This document shows positions 17,285 to 28,063 of a DNA stretch of 64,000 nucleotides, in pieces. Origin of the DNA: Segetibacter aerophilus (lineage in GTDB: Bacteria > Bacteroidota > Bacteroidia > Chitinophagales > Chitinophagaceae); the NCBI RefSeq assembly GCF_007991655.1, contig NZ_BJYT01000014.1, positions 62,001 to 126,000 of the forward strand, read 5' to 3'. Each line of letters starts with the position of its first letter. Positions within the stretch are counted from its first letter, which is position 1. The notes under the pieces were generated by a model. That model was not told where the DNA came from. It did not search any database and was given only the letters and a program-made list of their open reading frames with translations. A program made the position numbers and the translations under genes.

Positions 17285-19024
17285 ATGGGTGATATCCAAA
17301 TTAAAAAATCTTCAAAAGTTTACGATGCAGTAATTGTTGGCTCCGGTGCAGGCGGAGGCATGTCGGCATATGTTTTAGCAAATGCTGGTGCAAAAGTTCT
17401 GTTGTTAGAGGCGGGTCCATTCTTCGATCCTGTTAAACATTCACAACAATTAAAATTTTCTTACGAATCACCAAGAAGAGGTGCCGGTTCTAAACTCAGG
17501 GCCTTTGGTGACTTCGATGCCGCCTACGGTGGATGGGAACTTGAGGGTGAGCCTTACACTAAAAAAGACAACACTCAGTTCGACTGGTTCCGCTCTAGAA
17601 TGCTTGGCGGCAGAACGAACCACTGGGGAAGAATTTCACTCCGGTTTGGACCAAAAGATTTTCAACCAACAGATGGTTACAGCGAAAGATGGCCATTAAC
17701 CTACGACGAAATAAAACCCTATTACGATAAGGTAGACATGCTGATAGGTGTGTACGGAACCAAAGAAAACTTGGAAAACGATCCGGATGGCATATTTCTT
17801 CCACCTCCAAAACTTCGCTTGAATGAAATGTTCATTAAGCAGGGCGCTGAAAAAGCGGGTGTAAAAGTAATTCCCGGAAGAGGCTCTGTTTTAACTAAAG
17901 CGTTGCCTAATAATAAAGACCGTGGTGCATGTTTCTTCTGCGGCCAGTGTAACCGTAGTTGTAAAGTCTATGCCGACTTTTCTGCTTCGTCATGTCTCGT
18001 TATTCCTGCTATGAAAACAGGCAATCTCGAAGTTATTTCTAACGCGATGGTGCGTGAAGTACTAACTGATGACAAAGGTCTTGCAACGGGCGTTTCGTAT
18101 GTGAGTAAAGACGACATGCAGGAATACCAGGTGAGCGGAAAAACGGTTATCCTTGGTGCAAGTACTTGCGAGTCTACAAGGATCATGTTTAACTCAAAAT
18201 CTAAAACCCATCCGAACGGTCTTGCTAATAGCAGCGGGGTTTTAGGTAAATATTTACAAGACTCCACCGGTGCTTCTCTGTCTGGCTTTCTTCCAAAACT
18301 AATGGATCGTAAGCGCTATAACGAAGACGGTGTTGGTAGTATTCACCTGTTAGGCCCCTGGGTTACTGATAACAAAGGACTTGATTTTCCCCGTGGTTAT
18401 CATATAGAATTTGGTGGCGGAATGGGTATGCCGGGTTATGGTTTCGGCGGAGATGTTCCGAAGCTAAATGGAATGGTACCTGGTCCCGATGGAAAGATGA
18501 AAGAAGCGGGCGGTTTCGGTGCTTCCCTAAAAAATGACTACCGTCGTTTCTACGGAACAAATGTAGGTATGGCTGGTCGTGGTACAGGTATGGCTAGAAT
18601 TGATAACTACTGCGAGATCGATCCAAACGTAGTTGACAGGTTCGGTATTCCCGTATTGCGTTTTCATTACAACTGGAACAACGACGAGATCAACCAGGCC
18701 AAACACATGCAGGAAACTTTCCAATCTATCATGCATGAAATGGGCGCAATCGTAACGTCGTCAGAAAGAAACGCTGCAAATAACTGGGGACTGGAAGCTC
18801 CAGGAAGAATTATACACGAGGTAGGTACGGCTCGTATGGGTGATGATCCCAAAAAGTCGGTGTTGAATAAGTGGTGCCAGGCGCACGACTGTAAAAACCT
18901 TTTTGTTGTAGACGGATCATCTCACGTACAACAATCAGACAAAAACGCTACCTGGACAATTCTTGCGTTTTCAATGAGAGCAGCCGAGTATATACTTGAT
19001 CAAAGAAAAAAGCAGAATATTTAA
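17285..19024 (+). CDS. GMC family oxidoreductase
   Basis: A flavoprotein dehydrogenase of the glucose-methanol-choline family, 579 residues from the ATG at 17285; an ATG at 17177 in the same frame would add 36 residues that are AT-rich and not family-like. The FAD-binding motif [13 protein letters not shown] is near residue 19, the GMC loop [14 protein letters not shown] near 105, a cysteine cluster [10 protein letters not shown] near 217, and the C-terminal flavin/catalytic region HEVGTARMG and [15 protein letters not shown]. The next gene is a gluconate 2-dehydrogenase subunit-3-like protein, so the two probably form one dehydrogenase complex acting on a sugar or polyol. The substrate cannot be read from the sequence. 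Confidence 0.9.
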   Translation: MGDIQIKKSSKVYDAVIVGSGAGGGMSAYVLANAGAKVLLLEAGPFFDPVKHSQQLKFSYESPRRGAGSKLRAFGDFDAAYGGWELEGEPYTKKDNTQFDWFRSRMLGGRTNHWGRISLRFGPKDFQPTDGYSERWPLTYDEIKPYYDKVDMLIGVYGTKENLENDPDGIFLPPPKLRLNEMFIKQGAEKAGVKVIPGRGSVLTKALPNNKDRGACFFCGQCNRSCKVYADFSASSCLVIPAMKTGNLEVISNAMVREVLTDDKGLATGVSYVSKDDMQEYQVSGKTVILGASTCESTRIMFNSKSKTHPNGLANSSGVLGKYLQDSTGASLSGFLPKLMDRKRYNEDGVGSIHLLGPWVTDNKGLDFPRGYHIEFGGGMGMPGYGFGGDVPKLNGMVPGPDGKMKEAGGFGASLKNDYRRFYGTNVGMAGRGTGMARIDNYCEIDPNVVDRFGIPVLRFHYNWNNDEINQAKHMQETFQSIMHEMGAIVTSSERNAANNWGLEAPGRIIHEVGTARMGDDPKKSVLNKWCQAHDCKNLFVVDGSSHVQQSDKNATWTILAFSMRAAEYILDQRKKQNI

Positions 19025-19064
19025 AATGATTTTGTAATCAGCTGTTGCTTTTATTTCAGCTCCG

Positions 19065-19084
19065 GTTGTGTCACTCACTTATAC
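19065..19084 (+). repeat. Dispersed 20-bp repeat, degenerate copy
   Basis: GTTGTGTCACTCACTTATAC shares the variant core with the copy at 368-390 and lies 40 bases after the GMC stop codon. Confidence 0.45.
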
Positions 19085-19181
19085 TGCATCGTTATGGCAT
19101 CAGCAGGTGACAGGATGATTGAAACAGCAACAGTAACGAGAATAATTAAAGTTGAATTTATAATTTAATAAAACAATTTTT

Positions 19182-19850
19182 ATGAACAGGCGGGACTCAT
19201 TAAAGGCGCTCACGATAGGAACTCTTTCTACAGAAGTTTTATTAAAAGCATGTAAACCGAAAGAGCAGAATACAGACGTATCCGGATCTGGATCGGGAGA
19301 CCAAAAAGGAGAAGCTGACAGACCCCAAAATGAACTGGACAGAAATGCTAAGCTAAATGCGGAGAAATTTTTCACCGAGCATGAGATGGCGACTATTACA
19401 ATTCTAGCTGACATTATCATTCCAAAAGATGAGAAATCAGGAAGTGCTTCCGACGCGAAGGTTCCCGATTTTATAGAGTTCATGGTAAAAGACGTTCCCG
19501 ATCACCAGATCCCTATGCGAGGCGGTCTGCGCTGGCTTGATATACAAATGCTAAACCTTCACGGTAATCCTTTTAAAGATTGCAATAGTGATCAGCAAAT
19601 TCAAATGGTTACAGAAATAGCTTACCCCGCGAAAGCAGCACCTGAAATGCAGCAGGGCGTAGCCTTCTTCAACAGAATGAGAAGCCTGACAGCTTCGGGC
19701 TTTTTTACAAGCAAAATTGGTTTAGACGATATAGGATATGTGGGTAACAGGCCTAATCAATGGAACGGCGTTCCTGATGACGTATTGAAGCAGTACGGCT
19801 TAGCTTATACTGAGAGAGAATTAAAAGAGAGTATCAGTTTCTCAGCTTAG
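19182..19850 (+). CDS. Gluconate 2-dehydrogenase subunit 3-like protein
   Basis: The 222 residues begin NRRDSLKALTIG, a twin-arginine type signal, with a cysteine at the end of the hydrophobic segment (LLKAC) that could be lipidated. The body contains the family text FFTEHEMATITILADIIIPKDEKSGSA and FIEFMVKD. Such proteins partner GMC dehydrogenases and may help export or assemble them; the GMC protein has no signal of its own, so co-export through Tat is a reasonable inference. A strong terminator follows. Confidence 0.85.
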   Translation: MNRRDSLKALTIGTLSTEVLLKACKPKEQNTDVSGSGSGDQKGEADRPQNELDRNAKLNAEKFFTEHEMATITILADIIIPKDEKSGSASDAKVPDFIEFMVKDVPDHQIPMRGGLRWLDIQMLNLHGNPFKDCNSDQQIQMVTEIAYPAKAAPEMQQGVAFFNRMRSLTASGFFTSKIGLDDIGYVGNRPNQWNGVPDDVLKQYGLAYTERELKESISFSA

Positions 19851-19871
19851 CATTAATATTTGATTGTGTAA

Positions 19872-19910
19872 AATAAGTGAGGGTGGCAGAAGCCGCCCTC
19901 ACTTATTTTT
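19872..19910 (+). terminator. Rho-independent terminator
   Basis: AATAAGTGAGGGTGGC (19872-19887) pairs with GCCGCCCTCACTTATT (19892-19907) with one G-T pair, loop AGAA, then TTT. It closes the GMC/subunit-3 unit. Confidence 0.9.
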
Positions 19911-19993
19911 ATTAATACTGTAGATTCTAATTTTGCCAAAACGGGCGTTGCGCATAATTTTAGTTTAAACCTTTTTAAGATATTTAATTGCAA

Positions 19994-20416
19994 ATGGCAT
20001 TATTAGAAAAACATTTGGAAGTACGAGAATCATCGATCCCAGGTGCAGGTAAAGGCTTGTTTACCGATAAGCATATTCCAAAAGGAACGAGGATTGTGGA
20101 GTATAAAGGCCGAATTAGAACGTGGAAGGAGGTAGAGAATGAGGACGATAACTATTATATCTTTTACGTAAACGAAGACCGTATTATTGATGCATCTAAC
20201 CATCAAAAGTCTCTTGCCCGTTTTATTAATGATGCAAAAGGGCTGCAAAAAATAAAAGGATTATCCAACAATGCCCAATTTGTAATCGACGGCTTACGAG
20301 TGTTTGTAGATGCCATTAAAGACATTCCGGCAGGAAACGAAATCTTCTTGGGATACGGAAAAGAGTATTGGCAAGTTATTCGAACAAACCAAAAGCTCGA
20401 TGCAAAGAACAAGTAG
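19994..20416 (+). CDS. SET-domain protein
   Basis: A 140-residue protein made almost wholly of a SET fold, the class of protein-lysine methyltransferases. Visible parts are the start IPGAGKGLFTDKHIPKGT, the central RFINDAKGL and NNAQF in the place of the N-H-S-C-x-P-N motif, and the end IPAGNEIFLGYGKEYW. The ATG at 19994 is chosen; an upstream TTG at 19988 would add two residues. Short bacterial SET proteins are known, with substrates mostly unknown. It is monocistronic between two unrelated transcripts. Confidence 0.85.
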   Translation: MALLEKHLEVRESSIPGAGKGLFTDKHIPKGTRIVEYKGRIRTWKEVENEDDNYYIFYVNEDRIIDASNHQKSLARFINDAKGLQKIKGLSNNAQFVIDGLRVFVDAIKDIPAGNEIFLGYGKEYWQVIRTNQKLDAKNK

Positions 20417-20500
20417 GGCAAGCTCCAGAGCCATTCATTGGGATTAGTCGCTTGCTACAAGAAAACGGCTTTGAAAAATAAATGTTGGTTTGAAGACTCC

Positions 20501-21658
20501 TTAATAATCTCCTCCTGCTCCACCGCTTCCGAAACTACCTCCGCCAAATTCTACCCCAGTTGTAGCAGAAGTCTTCTGACCTGTAACTTGGGTAATTACG
20601 AGGCTTTCTATATTTATTCTTGTCTCATTTAAGTCAGCGTTCCTATTAAAACTTAACCCAAACCTCGGTATCCTTAAGTATTTTATAATTGCATAACTAA
20701 TTGCGATCATGATGAAGCCTCCAATCAGCACTGCCATTTCAACTGACAGCACATGGTAATAGTACCTGAAGGTAAACACTGACATACCAACAAGCACTAA
20801 TCCTATTCTTAGAAACATCAAGTCTCTTTTCTTAACTCCATGGGCAACATAAGCAACGGGAACAACAAAAGTGAGAACCCAAAATAACCATCCAAAAGGA
20901 ATTGGATCGATTTCACCCAGGTGAACGCCAGACATTTCACCTCCTAACTCTTTTACAACAAAGTAATTTACAGAGCTGTAAAAGGTAAGAATAGTCACGA
21001 GCAAAACACTTTTAAAACAACGACGATACAATTGGTATGCATCCTTTTTCCTTAGCACGGTTAAGCAACCATAGGTCACGGCAGAAAAGATCATTATTAA
21101 GAAAGGAGCGGTTGCTTTTGCAAAAGCGCCGATCCGGGTATATAAGAGGAATATGAATACCAACAGCCCGAGGTAGCTTAGTATTGCCATGAAGCCATCA
21201 ACAAATCGAACACTCAGGTATAGAAATACGATGACAGCGACACCACTTACTAAAGTCGCATTGGCAAAATCATTATAAACAGCGATCCCTGAAAGCAGAA
21301 ATGCGGCCGAAGAAAACATCAAGAGGTTATCTACCCCCGCGTTGTAGTACTGCTTGTTCCTGACCAAAAGCTCTAACGAAACATAATTAATCAGCGCCAA
21401 GATTATATACATGCCAATGCCGGGCGTTGATGAAAGAAACACAAGTATCACAAGCAAAGCTGAAAAGATGATGGCGACTATAGTCAGTAAGCCAAGTGCT
21501 ATCCTAATGAAATTGTTGGGCGTATACAAATTAGAAGTGTAGTTATCCCGGATGTTTTTATAAGCCTCCTCGGTGATGTATTTCTTTCCATATGCTTGAT
21601 ATGCCTCGTCCTGCACATGCTTGTTATATAAATCCGTATCAATATAAATGTGCATCAT
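20501..21658 (-). CDS. Polytopic membrane protein, DUF2157/DUF4401-like
   Basis: A 385-residue protein with about nine or ten hydrophobic segments between residues 55 and 345, a soluble N-terminal part, and a glycine-rich C-terminal end (GGGSFGSGGAGGDY). Its start overlaps the end of the upstream gene by 20 bases, so the two are translated together. No catalytic motif is seen and function is unknown. Confidence 0.7.
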   Translation of the reverse strand: MMHIYIDTDLYNKHVQDEAYQAYGKKYITEEAYKNIRDNYTSNLYTPNNFIRIALGLLTIVAIIFSALLVILVFLSSTPGIGMYIILALINYVSLELLVRNKQYYNAGVDNLLMFSSAAFLLSGIAVYNDFANATLVSGVAVIVFLYLSVRFVDGFMAILSYLGLLVFIFLLYTRIGAFAKATAPFLIMIFSAVTYGCLTVLRKKDAYQLYRRCFKSVLLVTILTFYSSVNYFVVKELGGEMSGVHLGEIDPIPFGWLFWVLTFVVPVAYVAHGVKKRDLMFLRIGLVLVGMSVFTFRYYYHVLSVEMAVLIGGFIMIAISYAIIKYLRIPRFGLSFNRNADLNETRINIESLVITQVTGQKTSATTGVEFGGGSFGSGGAGGDY

Positions 21659-22625
21659 TCTTTAATAATTGATTGTAATAGATTAAAGCTTTTATCAAGC
21701 TAATTCCTGAAACCAAAAAATATATAGTCGCAGCGTAAATACCACCTGTGCTTTCATTATTAAAAAATAAAAAATTACACATAACATAACTCAGTCCAAT
21801 ATAACCGTAAAACAACGTTACGACCAGGAAATAAAAAGAATGAACTCTAATGGCATATCGAAAAAAAAGATAGAAAATGACTGCTAATACGAGGAACCAG
21901 ACCAGGAAAGTATGGTCAAAATGAAAGAGCGCTGCAAGAATTGAAATAAACAAAAGATGCGCTCCGAAGTTTTTATACGTGAACGCGAAATGTTGCTTGA
22001 CTTGCTTGCGCGAAGACAGAAACGACAAGGCAAGTAAGCCTGCACCCAAGATTATGGCAGTAAAGATTAACTGTTCGTCCTGGAAGTCGTTGCTACGAAT
22101 TATATTTAGGGGAGCTACTGTTAGACCTGCCCAGGCAGCTAGATTTGTTATTGCCATACTTAACACATCAATATGATCAAAGTAATAAGCTGCGGTAAAC
22201 AAGACGACCATAGGAACAAAAGTGGCAAGCCCCCAGTCCACGCCAAATACTTTGTACTCGAATTGAAGGTATCCTACAAGTGTTACAAGCAATAGACATC
22301 CAAAAATCAAAAAGTAGTCGAACAGCGCCGTTGGAGAGTCAACTTTTTTATTGGAATAGCCTTTCGCTTTTCTTATGCAAAAGGCAAAGCAAAAAATACA
22401 GGTTGCGGCAATCATAGTAATTAAAGCCGCATGGCCTATAGAATCAATGTTCTTATAAACTAAGATGCCTATGGCAGTAGTAAAAAGTAAGATACCAAGT
22501 GATAATATCGAAGTAAGCTCAATGTAAATGGAAAGAGGAGCACGCTCATGTTGCTCAACACATTCAAATTCCCCTTCTGAAATGAGTCCTTTCTCTAACA
22601 GCTTTCTAAATAGAGGTATATCCAC
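21639..22625 (-). CDS. Polytopic membrane protein, DUF2157-like
   Basis: The 328 residues start with a short soluble region (LLEKGLISEGEFECVEQH) of the type found at the head of DUF2157 proteins, followed by about ten hydrophobic segments. It is the first gene of a two-gene unit with the overlapping 20501-21658 gene. Function unknown. Confidence 0.7.
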   Translation of the reverse strand: MDIPLFRKLLEKGLISEGEFECVEQHERAPLSIYIELTSILSLGILLFTTAIGILVYKNIDSIGHAALITMIAATCIFCFAFCIRKAKGYSNKKVDSPTALFDYFLIFGCLLLVTLVGYLQFEYKVFGVDWGLATFVPMVVLFTAAYYFDHIDVLSMAITNLAAWAGLTVAPLNIIRSNDFQDEQLIFTAIILGAGLLALSFLSSRKQVKQHFAFTYKNFGAHLLFISILAALFHFDHTFLVWFLVLAVIFYLFFRYAIRVHSFYFLVVTLFYGYIGLSYVMCNFLFFNNESTGGIYAATIYFLVSGISLIKALIYYNQLLKNDAHLY

Positions 22626-22916
22626 ATTTAATATTTGACTAAAAATAGAATTTTAAAACACGTAATCAAATAGACTGGCATTGCTGGCTTTCGTCATTCT
22701 GCAATCCACGCTTTGAATGGTTTTAAACCAATTCCCTAAAATCAACAAAAGGAAAAGCGGAGTTAAAGAAACGGGCAAAGAATAAAACGAAATTAGAATG
22801 AAGACTGGCAGCCTTAATTTTGTCGCCACCAATAGTATTCACCAGGCCGATCATTAGTATAGCGGCAGAAATACTTCTTTTAAGTTCGCTTGCAAGTAAT
22901 CGTATAAACCATATTA
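22626..22916. other. Divergent spacer before recD
   Basis: This 291-base region separates the DUF2157-like pair from recD and must hold both promoters. No clear consensus promoter or repeat was recognised. Confidence 0.4.
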
Positions 22917-24719
22917 ATGCAGACTCTTAACAACGTTCACCAGCAATTTGCAGAATTTTTTAAAAGCGAAACACTTAAACCATTTGCGTTTTTAGTTTCT
23001 AAAAAATTAAGCGAAGGGCATATCTGTATTCAGGTAAACGATGCTGCGTTAGAACTAGAGGAATCAGCCTTTTTTGATGCAAAAACAGTATTTAGAAATA
23101 TTGCAAAGCTGCAGGAAGAGCCGCTGGTAACTACTTCAAATGGTCCTAAGCAACCGTTTGTGCTACACAACAGCAGGCTCTATCTACAGAGATACTTTAA
23201 CTACGAAACGGCGATTCTGAAAAGAATTAAAGCATTCGTCGAAAGTGAGAAAGGATTGTTCGAGAAAAGGGCACAACAACTAAGTTCTCACGCAGCTTTT
23301 ATCAGATCGCTTTTTAATAGTGCTGCTGCAAACGAAAACGCCTTATCTGGTGAAAATATTGACTGGCAGCTTGTGGCTGCTATATCTGCGGTTCTAAACA
23401 ATTTTACCATAATTACCGGCGGCCCTGGTACCGGCAAAACGACAACGGTAGCAAAGGTTCTTGCGATACTGTATACTTTGAACCCTGACCTTAAAGTTGC
23501 CTTGGTTGCCCCTACCGGTAAAGCAGCGATGCGAATGGCAGAGTCTTTAAAAAGCTCGTCTCTAAACGTAGCTTCGGATATAAAAGAAAAGTTACAGGCT
23601 GTAACTCCGGCAACCATACATCGCTTATTGAAGTACGTGCCCGACACTCCATATTTTAAACACAACAAAGAGAACCCTTTAAACTATGACGTGGTAATCG
23701 TAGACGAATCGTCGATGATTGATGTCGCTTTGTTTGCAAAGCTATTAGACGCAACAGGGCCTGAAACAAAACTGGTTTTGTTGGGTGATAGGGACCAGTT
23801 GGCTTCCGTTGAAGCAGGTAGCTTATTTGGAGATCTTTGTAGAAGCCAGTCAGCGTTAGAATTTCTTTCACCTGAAAGAGCAGCGGTGATTAACTCTTTT
23901 ATTGCTGAAAGCGAAAGACAGTTACCGCCCGATTATTTTTTAAAAAGCGCTCCTCATCTTTTATCTGAAAATATTATTGAGCTTAAAAAAAGCCACCGTT
24001 TTACAAGCGATAAAGGCATTGGAAAATTTAGTAAGGCCATCATAAAGAATGACCTAGAGGGATTGAAGGAGTACATAGAAAACGACCAGGATGAACAGGT
24101 AACGATCGATACACAGTATGCCCCTGAATTATTTGAAAAATTTGTAGAAGGTTACGCAGAATATATCAGGGAGCCTGACATTAAAAAAGCACTACAGAAA
24201 TTAGGTCAGCTAAGAGTGCTTTGTGCTGTAAGAGAGGGTGAGCAGGGTTTGTATAGTTTGAACACAGCGATTGAGAATTATCTGAGAAAGAAGAAACTGC
24301 TTGATAAACGTTCTGAGTATTATGAAAACCGTCCTATTATAGTTACAAGAAATTATTATTCTCTTGACTTGTTCAATGGTGACATTGGAATTATAAGGGC
24401 TGATGAAAATGGGGTTTTAAAAGCATGGTTCGAGGATAGTAATAAAGAACTAAAATCAGTATTACCGGGATACATCGCAGAGTCTGAGACGGTGTTTGCA
24501 ATGACGATACACAAAAGCCAGGGCTCTGAGTATGATAAGGTGTTAGTGGTTTTACCCGATAATACTAACGTAAGAATATTGACAAGAGAATTGCTCTACA
24601 CCGCGGTTACGCGGCCAAAATCCAAGGTAATTGTACAGGCAAGCGAAGCAGTCATCTTACAGACCGCAGAAGGAGTAGTCGAAAGAGCTTCAGGGATCAT
24701 GGAAAGGTTTGATGAATAA
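22917..24719 (+). CDS. recD: Exodeoxyribonuclease V subunit alpha (RecD helicase)
   Basis: A 5'-3' superfamily 1 helicase subunit of RecBCD, 600 residues. Walker A is GGPGTGKTTT near residue 168, Walker B region VVIVDESSM near 265, followed by LLGDRDQLASVEAGSLFGDL, and the C-terminal motif MTIHKSQGSEYDKV near 530 and LLYTAVTR. It leads the order recD-recC-recB; 108 bases separate it from recC. The complex degrades or resects linear double-stranded DNA. Confidence 0.92.
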   Translation: MQTLNNVHQQFAEFFKSETLKPFAFLVSKKLSEGHICIQVNDAALELEESAFFDAKTVFRNIAKLQEEPLVTTSNGPKQPFVLHNSRLYLQRYFNYETAILKRIKAFVESEKGLFEKRAQQLSSHAAFIRSLFNSAAANENALSGENIDWQLVAAISAVLNNFTIITGGPGTGKTTTVAKVLAILYTLNPDLKVALVAPTGKAAMRMAESLKSSSLNVASDIKEKLQAVTPATIHRLLKYVPDTPYFKHNKENPLNYDVVIVDESSMIDVALFAKLLDATGPETKLVLLGDRDQLASVEAGSLFGDLCRSQSALEFLSPERAAVINSFIAESERQLPPDYFLKSAPHLLSENIIELKKSHRFTSDKGIGKFSKAIIKNDLEGLKEYIENDQDEQVTIDTQYAPELFEKFVEGYAEYIREPDIKKALQKLGQLRVLCAVREGEQGLYSLNTAIENYLRKKKLLDKRSEYYENRPIIVTRNYYSLDLFNGDIGIIRADENGVLKAWFEDSNKELKSVLPGYIAESETVFAMTIHKSQGSEYDKVLVVLPDNTNVRILTRELLYTAVTRPKSKVIVQASEAVILQTAEGVVERASGIMERFDE

Positions 24720-24827
24720 CTGCAACTGGAATTGATGGGATGCTTCAAATTAGTTGGATGATGGAATAGATAACAAATGTTCGCTACCATAAACAGGTTG
24801 GCGACAAAAAGAAGTAATTGAACTATA

Positions 24828-27800
24828 ATGAGTTTACAAATTAACGGGTCTAATTCACTGGAGCATCTTGCAGGCCAACTTTCCCAGGAATTGCTGCGGC
24901 AGCAGAACCACGTATTTCAGCCGCAGTACATCGTGACGCAGACGCAAGGGATGAATAACTGGTTAAAGATTAAGATGGCAGCTACGGTGGGGATTGTTGC
25001 GAACTGCAAGTTTGTGAAGCCCAACGACCTTGTGAACGAGATCTATTATAAACTGGGCTCGCAAAATAAACAGGCACTTTCACCCGATATTTTACAGTGG
25101 GTGCTTTTTACCCTTTTATCGTCGAAGGAGTTCCAGGATGAATTTAGGAACATTGCTAACTACTACACAAACGATGACGTAAAGCGTTTAGCGCTTGCAA
25201 AAAAAGTGGCTGATCTGTTTGACCAATACCAGATCTATCGACCTGAAATGATTCGTGATTGGAACGAAAACACTTCCGGCTTCAACGGTAGCAATGGATG
25301 GCAAAAGTTTTTGTGGGTTAAGGCAAAAGAGATCCTTGGAGAAAGCATGCCCGATAAAACAGTAATAGGCAAGACAATCATCGAAGCACTGAAGCAACCG
25401 GAACAACAAAAGAAATTAAGAGCGCAAATTCCAAATATTCATGTTTTTGGTTTGTCGATTATAACCACTTATCACGTTCACATATTTTACGAGCTGGCAA
25501 AAATTATAGACGTTACTTTTCATTTGTTGAACCCTGCTCCCGCCGTCTATTGGTTCGAAGACAGAAGCGAAAAGCAACTGGCAATGTGGAGGCAAAAGAG
25601 TAAAGTGAAGCTGCGGCCGGCAGATTTGCAAAGCGCTGGAAACCCTTTGTTAATAGGATGGGGAAGAGTATTGCAAGACACGTTTAGCATGTTCTTCGAA
25701 AGCGAGGAGTTCTTGAATCAATACGTAGATATAGAGTCGCCTGAACCTTCTACGCAAACCTTGCTGAAGAAAATTCAAAATGATATTTTTCATAATCATG
25801 CCGTTGAGGCCAGGAATGAATTAACAGAAGATGATCTAATCGATGGTTCGATAACGGTCAACGCATGTTATACTACCGCTAGGGAGGTGGAGGTATTGTA
25901 TAATTATTTAGTGCATCTCGTCGACCAGAAATCTGAGGCATTATCTGCAAGAGACATTGTGGTAATGGTAAGCGATATTGATGCTTATGCGCCTTATATA
26001 AAAGCTGTTTTCAACTCTGCCCCTTACAAATTTCCTTTTACGATTGCTGACGAAAGTTTTACTATAAGTGATAATTTATTTAGCGCTCTTCAGCTTGTCC
26101 TGGCGCTAAGTGAAGACAATTTTAAGGCAGAAGAAGTATTGCAACTATTGGACTCCAATTATATCAGAACCCGGTTTTCAATCACGGGTACGGATCTCAT
26201 TAGAAAAGCTGTTGACAAAGCCAACATCAGGTTTGGAATTGAAGGTAAAAAGGAAGATGAAACAATCTACGTAAGCTGGAAAAATGGTATCCGAAGAATT
26301 ATGTATGGCATATGCATGAGCGGTGAGGAAGCCTACGACGTTGACGGATATACTACCTATCCGCTTGATATAGCAGAAGGCGAAGATTCATTTGAGCTTA
26401 TCCGCTTTAGTCATTTTGCTGAAGTACTTATATCAACTATTGAAGATCGGAGGCATGTTAGAACCATTACAGAATGGGGAGAATATATTGAGCAGGTGAT
26501 TGATAAATTGATTTATCAAACGGAAGACAACAACGACGAAGATTATCAATTGCTTTTGCGAAACCTTGAGAAGTTATATGCGTTGAATGATGTGGTGAAA
26601 GACAAAATTAGTTTCGATGTTTTTAAGCACAGTTTTCTTAATTCACTTACTACCGAAACCCGCTCAAACGCATTTGCATCGGGCGGCATTACCTTTTGTT
26701 CCTTGATCCCAATGCGAAGTATTCCCTTTAAAGTAGTCGCATTGCTCGGGCTTAATTTCGATAAGTTTCCTCGTAAAGAGACAAGGGTTAGTTTCAACTT
26801 AATGGAGCTGGAAAAGAGAAAAGGCGACAGGAATGTAAAGGAGAATGACAAGCACTTGTTTCTCGAGACGCTACTTTCCGCACAGCAGTATTTATACATC
26901 AGCTACATAGGGCGCAATTCAAAAGACAATACTGTAATGCCGCCATCGGTGCTGATTGATGAATTGATAGATTATATACAATCTGGTCTTAAAGATGAAG
27001 CGGTTAAACTAAGAGAGACATTTGTGACTACTCATCCTTTGCATGGTTTTAGCCACAAATATCAAATACAGAATAAACGTCTGTATAATTACCTGGGCGA
27101 GGCGGATACAACAAAGCACACAACCGTAGTGTCTCAGGCAGCTGCAACCGCTCCGCTCGCTTTTGACGAGGTGTCTATCGAAGCCTTTATCGGCCTCTTC
27201 AAAAATCCTTTAAAAGCTTATTATAACAATGTATTGCGCATCCGCTACGAACAGGATAATGTGCTGCTGCCCGAGAACGAAATATTCGAACTGGATGGTT
27301 TGCAATCGTGGCAAATGAAACAAGATATGTTGTTCTCGAACCCCGACGAACTCACCGAATATAGAAACAAGGGAGTTGCTACCGGCACGCTGCCGTTGAA
27401 AAATATGGCGGATTGGGTACTGGCAAGTACGGCCGTTTCAGTTAGTCCGTTGAAAGAGTTGGTGAGTGATTGCATAGGAGATGCCCATGAGGAAAGCATG
27501 CATGTTGAATTGGAGCTCGGCGATACTTTGCTGAAAGGAAAGCTGGGTCGCATTTATGACGGTAAGCTCTTATTTATTTCACTCTCAAAGTATGAAAGCA
27601 AGTATTTGCTCGAAGCCTACATACGGTTTCTTATCGCCATAGCTGCCGGCAATCCGCTTGACTTATTTTATATTTCGGCAGTTAGGAATAAAGTGTACAA
27701 AATCGATGAAAGTAGCAGAAGCAGGAAAACGGCTTTGAAAAGTTTGCAAAAGCTACTGAACGTGTACAAGCTTGGGCATGAAGAGATTTTGATGTTCTAT

Positions 27801-28028
27801 CCTGATTTCAACAAAAGTCCTGCTGATATAGAGAGCTTAACCGAAGACAAGTTTAAAGTGTTGGTCAATAAGTATCTCGAAAGTGAAGGCTACGATGTTT
27901 ACTTGAAAAAGGAACATTCGTTTGGCTTCTTCGACCAGGATGGAGTGTTCGAGCAATACCAGGAAAATAGTGCTGAAATCTTTGGTGAGGCTAAGGAGCT
28001 ATTTGATCTGTATTATGGAAGGAGTTAG
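24828..28028 (+). CDS. recC: Exodeoxyribonuclease V subunit gamma (RecC)
   Basis: The 1066 residues match RecC: an N-terminal helicase-like fold without a functional P-loop (start region LAGQLSQELLRQQNHVFQPQ, then VTQTQGMNNWLKIKMA), the middle GGITFCSLIPMRSIPFKVV with LLGLNFDKFPR, and a C-terminal inactive nuclease-like domain. It follows recD. Within RecBCD this subunit splits the strands and reads Chi-type sites; the local recognition sequence cannot be told from the protein. Confidence 0.9.
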   Translation: MSLQINGSNSLEHLAGQLSQELLRQQNHVFQPQYIVTQTQGMNNWLKIKMAATVGIVANCKFVKPNDLVNEIYYKLGSQNKQALSPDILQWVLFTLLSSKEFQDEFRNIANYYTNDDVKRLALAKKVADLFDQYQIYRPEMIRDWNENTSGFNGSNGWQKFLWVKAKEILGESMPDKTVIGKTIIEALKQPEQQKKLRAQIPNIHVFGLSIITTYHVHIFYELAKIIDVTFHLLNPAPAVYWFEDRSEKQLAMWRQKSKVKLRPADLQSAGNPLLIGWGRVLQDTFSMFFESEEFLNQYVDIESPEPSTQTLLKKIQNDIFHNHAVEARNELTEDDLIDGSITVNACYTTAREVEVLYNYLVHLVDQKSEALSARDIVVMVSDIDAYAPYIKAVFNSAPYKFPFTIADESFTISDNLFSALQLVLALSEDNFKAEEVLQLLDSNYIRTRFSITGTDLIRKAVDKANIRFGIEGKKEDETIYVSWKNGIRRIMYGICMSGEEAYDVDGYTTYPLDIAEGEDSFELIRFSHFAEVLISTIEDRRHVRTITEWGEYIEQVIDKLIYQTEDNNDEDYQLLLRNLEKLYALNDVVKDKISFDVFKHSFLNSLTTETRSNAFASGGITFCSLIPMRSIPFKVVALLGLNFDKFPRKETRVSFNLMELEKRKGDRNVKENDKHLFLETLLSAQQYLYISYIGRNSKDNTVMPPSVLIDELIDYIQSGLKDEAVKLRETFVTTHPLHGFSHKYQIQNKRLYNYLGEADTTKHTTVVSQAAATAPLAFDEVSIEAFIGLFKNPLKAYYNNVLRIRYEQDNVLLPENEIFELDGLQSWQMKQDMLFSNPDELTEYRNKGVATGTLPLKNMADWVLASTAVSVSPLKELVSDCIGDAHEESMHVELELGDTLLKGKLGRIYDGKLLFISLSKYESKYLLEAYIRFLIAIAAGNPLDLFYISAVRNKVYKIDESSRSRKTALKSLQKLLNVYKLGHEEILMFYPDFNKSPADIESLTEDKFKVLVNKYLESEGYDVYLKKEHSFGFFDQDGVFEQYQENSAEIFGEAKELFDLYYGRS

Positions 28029-28063
28029 TTTTTTAGCCAGCATTCGTACCACGCCTGGCCTTC

